From the NCBI GenBank assembly GCA_033856535.1, contig JAWVEV010000026.1, positions 1 to 22,552 on the forward strand: 22,552 nucleotides of DNA, given 5' to 3'. The notes under the pieces were generated by a model. It saw only the letters and a program-made list of their open reading frames with translations, ran no database searches and was not told the origin of the DNA. Below, in pieces: positions 16,128 through 22,552 of the stretch (the stretch's first letter is position 1; every line of letters begins with the position of its first letter). The position numbers and the translations under genes are program-made. The DNA is from JAWVEV01 sp033856535. Its GTDB lineage: Bacteria; Actinomycetota; Thermoleophilia; Miltoncostaeales; Miltoncostaeaceae.

Positions 16128-17738
16128 GTGGGGGCGAGGGAGGGCACCATCCGGAAGGACCTGCGCGTCCTCGTCTGCGAGCGGATCGCGGATGCCGGGG
16201 TCGAGTATCTGCAGGAGCGCTTCACGGTCGACCTCGGGCTCGACTGGAGCAAGAGCGAGCTCGAGGAGCGGGTGGGGGACTACGATGCCCTGGTCGTGCG
16301 CAGCGCGACCAAGGTGACCGCCGACCTCATCTCCAAGGCGACCAAGCTGCAGGTGGTCGGGCGTGCCGGCACCGGCGTGGACAACGTCGACGTCGAGGCC
16401 GCCACCCGGCGCGGGATCATGGTCTGCAACGCGGCCGGCTCCAACGCGGTCTCGGCCGCCGAGCACGCCGTCGCGCTCATGCTCGCTCAGGCGCGCAACA
16501 TCCCGCAGGCCCACGGCGCGCTGGTCGACGGCCGCTGGGAGCGCAGCAAGTTCGGGGGCATCGAGGTCACCGGCAAGACGCTCGGCGTGCTCGGGTTCGG
16601 CCGCATCGGCCAGCTCGTCGCCGAGCGCGCCAAGGGGCTCGGGATGCACGTCGTCGCCTACGACCCGTTCGTCGCCGAGCGCCGCTACCGCGACCTCGGC
16701 GTGGACAAGGCCGAGACGCCGCAGGACCTCTACGCGGTCAGCGACTTCGTCTCGCTGCACCTGGCCTCGTCGGCCGAGACGCGGGGCTTCGTGAATGCCG
16801 CCGCCTTCGCGGCGATGAAGCCGGGCGCCCGCCTGATCAACGCCGCCCGCGGCGACGTCGTCGACACGGACGCGCTGGTCGAGGCCCTCACCTCCGGCCA
16901 CCTCGGCGGCGCGGGCATCGACGTGTTCCCCGAGGAGCCGACCACGGAGAGCCCGCTCTTCGGCCTGCCGGGCGTCGTCGTCACGCCGCACCTCGGCGCC
17001 TCCACCGAGGAGGCCCAGGACCGCGCCGGCGTGGTGGTCGCCGAGCAGGTGGCCGAGGCGCTCACCGGTGGCCTGGTGACCCTGGCGGTGAACCTTCCCG
17101 CCGTGGCGCCCGAGGCGCTCGAGGTGCTCGGCCCGCTCGTTCCCCTGGCGAGCAACCTCGCCGAGCTCCTCTCGGAGCTCGCCGCGGGGCAGGTGTCGCC
17201 GCTCGAGATCGTCTACGAGGGGCAGCTCGCCACGCTCGACACCCGGCTGCTCACCTCGGCGGCCCTGGCGGGCCTCCTGCGCGGCCACGTGGACGGCCCC
17301 GTGAACCTCGTGAACGCCGGCAGCCTGGCGGCCGAGCGCGGCATCGAGTGGACCGAGACCACCACGCCCGCCGCCCGCGAGTACACGAACCGGCTCACGC
17401 TGCGCGCCGGCCGCGTCAGCCTCTCGGGCACCACGATCGGCCTCACCGCGAGGCCCCGCCTGGTGTCGGCGTTCGATCAGGACCTCGAGATCGAGCTCGC
17501 GGCCCACATCGGCATCTTCCGCTACCGGGACGTGCCCGGGCAGGTCGGCCGCATCGGCACCATCCTCGGCAAGGCCCAGGTCAACATCGCCTCGATGGCG
17601 GTCTCGCGCAGCGCCGCCGACGGGAGCGCCGTCATGGCGATGACCGTGGACTCCCCGGTGGCGCGCGAGACGGTCGAGGAGATCCGGGCCCTCGAGGGCT
17701 TCGACGCGGTCTGGTTCGTCTCGCTGACCGCGCCGTAG
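16128..17738 (+). CDS. serA: D-3-phosphoglycerate dehydrogenase, long ACT-containing form
   Basis: The product is about 536 aa. The substrate and NAD domains contain VVRSATKVTADLI, VVGRAGTGVDNVD, the Rossmann motif LGFGRIGQLVAERAKG, NAARGDVVDTDAL, and catalytic acids and His in GIDVFPEEP and VTPHLGAST. A middle domain (about residues 320-450) and a C-terminal ACT domain (VPGQVGRIGTILGKAQVNIASM) mark the long type, which is usually inhibited by serine. It makes 3-phosphohydroxypyruvate. The GTG at 16128 is 1 bp after the previous stop, with no good ribosome site. A strong GGGAGGG (16138-16144) lies inside the frame and is followed only by ATC at 16149, so the true start is uncertain. The stop lies inside a palindrome shared with the iron permease gene. 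Confidence 0.96.
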   Translation: MGAREGTIRKDLRVLVCERIADAGVEYLQERFTVDLGLDWSKSELEERVGDYDALVVRSATKVTADLISKATKLQVVGRAGTGVDNVDVEAATRRGIMVCNAAGSNAVSAAEHAVALMLAQARNIPQAHGALVDGRWERSKFGGIEVTGKTLGVLGFGRIGQLVAERAKGLGMHVVAYDPFVAERRYRDLGVDKAETPQDLYAVSDFVSLHLASSAETRGFVNAAAFAAMKPGARLINAARGDVVDTDALVEALTSGHLGGAGIDVFPEEPTTESPLFGLPGVVVTPHLGASTEEAQDRAGVVVAEQVAEALTGGLVTLAVNLPAVAPEALEVLGPLVPLASNLAELLSELAAGQVSPLEIVYEGQLATLDTRLLTSAALAGLLRGHVDGPVNLVNAGSLAAERGIEWTETTTPAAREYTNRLTLRAGRVSLSGTTIGLTARPRLVSAFDQDLEIELAAHIGIFRYRDVPGQVGRIGTILGKAQVNIASMAVSRSAADGSAVMAMTVDSPVARETVEEIRALEGFDAVWFVSLTAP

Positions 17739-17755
17739 CGCGCTACCGCGCGGTC
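17726..17755. terminator. 30-bp near-perfect palindrome containing the stop codons of serA and the iron permease
   Basis: The centre is the perfect 12-bp palindrome GTAGCGCGCTAC (17735-17746). It is flanked by one C/C mismatch and then by GACCGCGC on the left and GCGCGGTC on the right. Both TAG stop codons (17736-17738 and 17745-17743) lie in the core. Only 4 bp separate the two genes. It can fold the same way in both transcripts. Confidence 0.6.
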
Positions 17756-18603
17756 GCCGCCGCGGCGGACTCGGCCGGCGCCGTCCGCCGGATGCGGTGC
17801 GGGCGCAGGAAGAGCGCTCCGACCAGGCCGAAGTAGCCGACCCAGATCAGCACCTGCTCGAGCGACGGCCGCGGGTCCCAGCCCAGCATCGCGCCGAGGA
17901 ACTTGCCCACCTCGCTGCCCACGGTGAGGACGTGCACGCTGGTCAGGTTGTAGACCGAGCCCCACATCGTGGGCAGGTCGTCCGAGCCCTGGAACTGCAG
18001 CAGCGCGACCCCGCGCGACAGCAGCCCGGCCGCGAAGGCGATCAGCACGACGCCCGAGATCTTGAAGAAGAGCGCCATCGGGAGCCGCCGGCCGCCCACC
18101 GCGACCAGCACGCCGAGCGCGATCGCGATCGCAAGGCCGACGCTCGCGCCGACGGCCACCCGCGCGCCGGATGCGTCGGTGGCCACGGCGACCATGAAGA
18201 GCGCGGCCTCGAGCCCTTCGCGCAGCACGGCGAGGAAGGCCACCGCCATCACCGCCCAGCGGGGGTCGCCTCCGGCGATGGCCGCGTCGATGCCCCGCTC
18301 GAGGTCGCCCCTGATCGCGCGCGACTGCTTGCGCATCCAGAAGACCATCCAGGTGAGCACGGCCGCCGCCGCGAACGAGACCGCCGCGAAGGCCCGCATG
18401 CGGGCGTCGCCCTCGAGCCGCTCCAGCGTCAGGTGGATGACCACCGCTCCGCCGATGGCGAGGACCGACGCGACCGCCACGCCGTGCCACATCGCGCGGC
18501 TCAGGTCCCTGCGCCCGATGCGCGCCAGGTAGGCCCACAGGATCGCCACCACCAGGGCCGCCTCGAAGCCCTCCCGGACCATCACGAGCAGGGCGGTCAG
18601 CAC
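17743..18603 (-). CDS. FTR1/EfeU-family iron permease
   Basis: The 286-aa product has about seven membrane helices and the two iron-binding RExxE motifs of the FTR1 family: REGFE at residues 10-14 and REGLE at 128-132. Late elements MALFFKISGVVLIAFAAGLLSRG and WVGYFGLVGALFLRPHR also fit. FTR1-type permeases import ferric or ferrous iron, usually with a partner such as EfeO or a copper oxidase; none is adjacent. The GTG at 18603 is preferred to an in-frame ATG at 18663. GGAGG lies 5 nt before it, and the first helix with REGFE begins right after, as in relatives. A TACGGT at 18660-18655 could be the -10. I see no recognisable iron-regulator box. Confidence 0.9.
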   Translation of the reverse strand: MLTALLVMVREGFEAALVVAILWAYLARIGRRDLSRAMWHGVAVASVLAIGGAVVIHLTLERLEGDARMRAFAAVSFAAAAVLTWMVFWMRKQSRAIRGDLERGIDAAIAGGDPRWAVMAVAFLAVLREGLEAALFMVAVATDASGARVAVGASVGLAIAIALGVLVAVGGRRLPMALFFKISGVVLIAFAAGLLSRGVALLQFQGSDDLPTMWGSVYNLTSVHVLTVGSEVGKFLGAMLGWDPRPSLEQVLIWVGYFGLVGALFLRPHRIRRTAPAESAAAATAR

Positions 18604-18724
18604 GGGCGCCTCCAGGGGGACGTGAACGCGAAGGTCGAGGGCACGGCAGGCCGCACCGTACACATGAGGCGCCCCGTCGGCCGCGACGCTGGTCCGGCGG
18701 CGACCGCCGACGGGTGCCGGCGGT

Positions 18725-18753
18725 TTGCCCGCGCCACGCGCGCTGGCTATCCT
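18725..18753 (+). promoter_or_regulatory. Promoter for the leuA leader and leuACD operon
   Basis: TTGCCC (18725-18730) and TATCCT (18748-18753) are spaced by exactly 17 bp, the best sigma-70-type promoter in the window. The -10 lies 8 nt before the leader ORF's ATG, so the leader peptide would be translated from a leaderless transcript. Confidence 0.65.
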
Positions 18754-18761
18754 GCACGGTC

Positions 18762-18836
18762 ATGTGGACGGACGCCGCGATCGCTTCACCCGCCCTTCGC
18801 GGCCTCCCGCGCCTCCGTGGTCTCCTCCCCCGGTAG
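18762..18836 (+). CDS. Leucine-rich leader peptide upstream of leuA
   Basis: ATG at 18762 opens a 24-codon ORF ending TAG at 18834-18836. The product starts MWTDAAIASPA and ends LRGLPRLRGLLPR, so five of the last 13 residues are Leu (positions 12, 15, 18, 21, 22; codons CTT and CTC). The last two are adjacent CTC codons at 18822-18827. The ATG lies 8 nt after TATCCT and has no ribosome site, which fits leaderless translation. Control of leu genes by a Leu-rich peptide is known from E. coli leuL, and conserved RNA elements upstream of leuA have been predicted in Actinobacteria. Here the Leu codons coincide with sequence complementary to the leuA ribosome site, so a ribosome waiting for Leu-tRNA would change leader folding. 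Function is inferred from position and codon content. Confidence 0.68.
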   Translation: MWTDAAIASPALRGLPRLRGLLPR

Positions 18837-18844
18837 GGGGAGGA
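18823..18844 (+). promoter_or_regulatory. Leader hairpin 1, overlapping the last Leu codons and leader stop
   Basis: TCCTCCCCC (18823-18831) and GGGGGAGGA (18836-18844) form a perfect 9-bp stem with a GGTA loop. The 5' arm contains the adjacent Leu codons and the loop contains the first bases of the TAG. There is no T-tract after it, so it is probably not a classical terminator. The 5' arm region 18821-18827 is also complementary to the leuA ribosome site. Confidence 0.65.
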
Positions 18845-18857
18845 CTCGGACACCCAC

Positions 18858-18872
18858 GCCCGCCATGCGGGC
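18858..18872 (+). promoter_or_regulatory. Leader hairpin 2
   Basis: GCCCGC and GCGGGC form a perfect 6-bp stem with a CAT loop, between hairpins 1 and 3. It may be a spacer or stacking element in the leuA leader fold. No T-tract follows. Confidence 0.45.
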
Positions 18873-18879
18873 CACGACG

Positions 18880-18900
18880 CCTCGAAAGCCATTCGTGAGG
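18880..18900 (+). promoter_or_regulatory. Leader hairpin 3, sequestering the leuA ribosome site
   Basis: CCTC-GAA (18880-18886) pairs with TTC and, after a 2-nt bulge, GAGG (18892-18900), with a 5-nt loop. The GAGG is the core of the leuA Shine-Dalgarno sequence, so the fold would block leuA initiation. Confidence 0.5.
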
Positions 18901-18911
18901 AGAGCCGACCC

Positions 18912-20491
<1,580 letters not shown>

Positions 20492-20492
<1 letters not shown>

Positions 20493-21910
20493 TGGGGAAG
20501 ACGCTCTTCAAGAAGGTCTGGATCCTGCACGAGGTCGCCCCGGCCGACGAGCGGGGGCCGGCGATCCTCTACGTCGACCTGCACATGGTCCACGAGGTGA
20601 CCTCGCCGCAGGCCTTCGACGGCCTGCGCCTGGCCAAGCGGCGCGTCCGCCGGCCGGACCGCACCATGTCCACGGTCGACCACAACGTCCCGACGATCGG
20701 GCGCGAGCGCGGGATCGAGGACCCGCTCTCGGCCGCCCAGGTCGCCGCGCTCGAGCGCAACTGCGCCGAGTTCGGCATCCCGCTCTTCTCCCTGCGCAGC
20801 AGCCGGCAGGGCATCGTGCACGTGATCGGCCCGGAGCTGGGGCTCACCCAGCCCGGCATGACGATCGTGTGCGGTGACAGCCACACCTCGACCCACGGCG
20901 CCTTCGGCGCGCTGGCCTTCGGCATCGGGACCAGCGAGGTCGAGCACGTGCTCGCCACGCAGACGCTGCCGCAGGCCTGGCCGCGCACGATGCGGATCAA
21001 CATCGAGGGGACGCCCGGCCTCGGCGTGAGCGCCAAGGACCTCATCCTCGGCACCATCGGCCAGATCGGCGTCTCCGGCGCCGCCGGCCACGTCGTCGAG
21101 TACGCCGGGTCGGCCATCCGCGGCCTCTCCATGGAGGGGCGGATGACGGTCTGCAACATGTCGATCGAGGGCGGCGCCCGAGCCGGGATGATCGCCCCCG
21201 ACGAGACGACCTTCGCCTACCTCGAGGGCCGTCCCGCGGCGCCGTCGGACTTCGCCGAGGCCGTGGAGCGCTGGCGGGCGCTGCCGAGCGACGAGGACGC
21301 GGTCTTCGACGCCGAGGTGCACGTCGACGCCGCCTCGCTGGTGCCGCAGGTCACCTGGGGCACCAACCCGGCCATGGTCGCGCCGGTCACCGGCCGCGTG
21401 CCGACGCCGGACGACTTCACGGACCCGGCGGAGCGCGACGCGACCCGCCGCGCGCTGGAGTACATGGGGCTGCAGGGCGGCGAGGCGATCGAGGACATCG
21501 CGCTGGACGCCGTGTTCCTCGGCTCGTGCACCAACGCCCGCATCGAGGACCTGCGCGCGGCGGCCGGCGTGATCGCCGGCCGCCGGGTGGCGCCGACGGT
21601 CCGGGCGATGGTCGTCCCGGGCTCGATGCAGGTGAAGGCGCAGGCCGAGTCCGAGGGGCTCGACCGGATCTTCATCGCGGCGGGCTTCGAGTGGCGCGAC
21701 GCCGGCTGCTCGATGTGCCTGGCGATGAACCCGGACGTCCTCCAGCCGGGCGAGCGCTGCGCCTCCACCTCGAACCGCAACTTCGAGGGGCGGCAGGGCA
21801 AGGGCGGGCGCACCCACCTGGTGAGCCCGGTGATGGCCGCCGCGGCTGCGATCGCCGGCCACCTGGTCGACGTGCGCAGCCTCGACGCCGACCTGGTGGA
21901 GGTGGCCTGA
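20492..21910 (+). CDS. leuC: 3-isopropylmalate dehydratase large subunit
   Basis: The 472-aa protein is full length for LeuC of the aconitase superfamily. The [4Fe-4S] cysteines are Cys346 in FLGSCTNARIEDL and Cys406 and Cys409 in GCSMCLAMNPD. VDLHMVHEVTSPQAFDGLR, TVDHNVPT, VCGDSHTSTHGAFGALAFGIG and STSNRNFEGRQGKGGRTHLVSP are also characteristic. With LeuD it isomerises 2- to 3-isopropylmalate. The ATG at 20492 overlaps the leuA stop as TGATG, and the open frame further upstream is leuA shadow. Its stop overlaps leuD in the same way. Confidence 0.98.
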
Positions 21911-22521
21911 TGGAGCCCGTCCGCACCGTCACGGGCGTGGTCGCCCCGCTCGACCGCGCCGACGTCGACACCGACCAGATCATCCCGAAGCAGTTCCTCA
22001 AGCGGATCGAGCGCACCGGCTTCGGCGAGTTCCTCTTCTGGGACTGGCGCGGGGGAGAGGGCTTCGTCCTCGACCTGCCCGAGTACGCCGGTGCCGAGAT
22101 CCTCGTGACCGGCCGCAACTTCGGCTGCGGCTCCTCGCGCGAGCACGCCCCCTGGGCGCTCGAGGACTTCGGCTTCCGGGTGGTCGTGGCGCCGTCGTTC
22201 GCCGACATCTTCCGCACCAACTGCATGAAGATCGGGCTGCTCCCGGTCGTGCTGGGGGAGGCGGAGGTGCGGTCGCTCATGGACGCCGCCACCGAGCACC
22301 CGGGCGAGGCCGCGACGGTCGACCTCTCGGCCCAGACCGTGACGTGGCCGGGCGGCGAGGCGACCTTCGAGATCGACCCGGCCATGAAGGAGCGCCTCCT
22401 CAACGGCTGGGACGACATCGCGCTCACCCTCGCCCGCGAGGACGAGATCACCGCCTACGAGCGCGAGCGCGAGCGTTCCGGGCCGGTCACCACGTCCGTG
22501 GGCGCGCCTCCCTCGAGCTGA
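21910..22521 (+). CDS. leuD: 3-isopropylmalate dehydratase small subunit
   Basis: The 203-aa product has the small aconitase swivel domain: GVVAPLDRADVDTDQIIPKQFLKRI, ILVTGRNFGCGSSREHAPWAL, FADIFRTNCMKIGLLPVVL, and the end LNGWDDIALTLAREDEITAYE. It completes the LeuCD heterodimer. The ATG at 21910 overlaps the leuC stop, and GGAGG in the last leuC codons provides a ribosome site 7 nt upstream. A 20-residue Ser/Pro/Arg-rich C-terminal tail goes past the conserved end. leuB is not within the window; only 31 bp follow. Confidence 0.97.
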   Translation: MEPVRTVTGVVAPLDRADVDTDQIIPKQFLKRIERTGFGEFLFWDWRGGEGFVLDLPEYAGAEILVTGRNFGCGSSREHAPWALEDFGFRVVVAPSFADIFRTNCMKIGLLPVVLGEAEVRSLMDAATEHPGEAATVDLSAQTVTWPGGEATFEIDPAMKERLLNGWDDIALTLAREDEITAYERERERSGPVTTSVGAPPSS

Positions 22522-22528
22522 GCCCGCG

Positions 22529-22540
22529 CGGCGGCCGCCG
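22529..22540. terminator. GC palindrome after leuD, possible terminator (region cut by window edge)
   Basis: CGGCGGCCGCCG is a perfect 12-bp palindrome 8 nt past the leuD stop. It could be part of a larger terminator, but the window ends 12 bp later. Such GC-only palindromes often occur by chance here. Confidence 0.25.
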
Positions 22541-22552
22541 GCGCTGTCCGGC

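Larger units (their letters stand above)
18604..18911. other. Divergent regulatory region: iron permease leader and leuA leader
   Basis: This 308-bp stretch holds no known protein gene. The left 60 bp is the permease leader, with its ribosome site. The remainder carries the leuA promoter, a Leu-rich leader ORF and three hairpins, listed separately. Between them (about 18665-18724) I see only GC-rich sequence without a clear motif. Confidence 0.6.

Noticed and set aside
18604..18663. ATG at 18663 as the iron permease start
   Set aside because: It would add 20 residues before the first helix. The GTG at 18603 has GGAGG at the right distance and gives the usual FTR1 N-terminus.
18823..18844. 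Classical Rho-independent attenuator terminator upstream of leuA
   Set aside because: The stem is strong but no T-tract follows, so I favour control of translation, although Rho-dependent or other termination cannot be excluded.

Overview
This is a very GC-rich bacterial window with tightly packed, strongly CTC/CTG/GCC/GGC-biased coding sequence. The content suggests a high-GC actinobacterium: DrrA-type ABC ATPases, a subtilisin-inhibitor-like lipoprotein, an actinobacterial-style CtaA, a C4 TraR/DksA protein and a long SerA. The short E. coli-like LeuA (526 aa, not the long mycobacterial form) makes a deep lineage such as Thermoleophilia a reasonable guess, but this is inference. No rRNA, tRNA, IS element, phage gene or CRISPR array is visible. 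Everything looks like chromosomal core or housekeeping DNA.

Layout. Positions 1-505 (-) hold the start of an MDR-family quinone oxidoreductase. Positions 577-1719 (-) encode a secreted glucosaminidase with a zinc-ligand-less M23-like tail. Positions 1795-1995 (+) encode a two-helix mini membrane protein. rpsD lies alone at 2051-2656 (-). Positions 2748-5998 (-) form a translationally coupled operon: DrrA-like ATPase, two different ABC-2 permeases, O-methyltransferase. Positions 6102-6461 (+) encode a TraR/DksA zinc-finger protein, which overlaps tail to tail with an SSI-like lipoprotein gene (6445-6855, -). That gene sits downstream of ctaA (6855-7844, -). A CopC/CopD-like membrane protein (7929-9275, +) is divergent from ctaA. 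gatC-gatA-gatB (9299-12484, +) follow. They converge on an orphan OmpR-type regulator whose receiver lacks the phospho-acceptor Asp (12534-13223, -). Divergent from it runs ilvN-ilvC-aminotransferase-serA (13359-17738, +), which converges on an FTR1-type iron permease (17743-18603, -). Divergent from that is leuA-leuC-leuD (18912-22521, +).

Functional themes. About a third of the window is amino-acid biosynthesis: branched-chain (ilvN, ilvC, leuACD) and serine (serA plus a class V aminotransferase). ctaA and the CopCD-like protein together suggest cytochrome oxidase maturation. gatCAB makes Gln-tRNA(Gln)/Asn-tRNA(Asn) by transamidation.

Most notable signals. (1) Upstream of leuA there is a previously unlisted 24-codon leader ORF with five Leu codons among its last 13. 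It has a well-spaced promoter and is followed by three small hairpins; two segments are complementary to the leuA Shine-Dalgarno sequence. This looks like a leucine-sensing leader that acts on translation. (2) A TANNNT hexamer lies 6-9 nt before the start codon at eight separate transcription units, which indicates pervasive leaderless mRNAs. (3) Inverted repeats contain both stop codons at two convergent gene pairs, and a similar hairpin lies at a third. (4) Three proteins keep a domain fold but appear to have lost its active-site residues: the M23-like tail, the CopC-like domain and the receiver domain.
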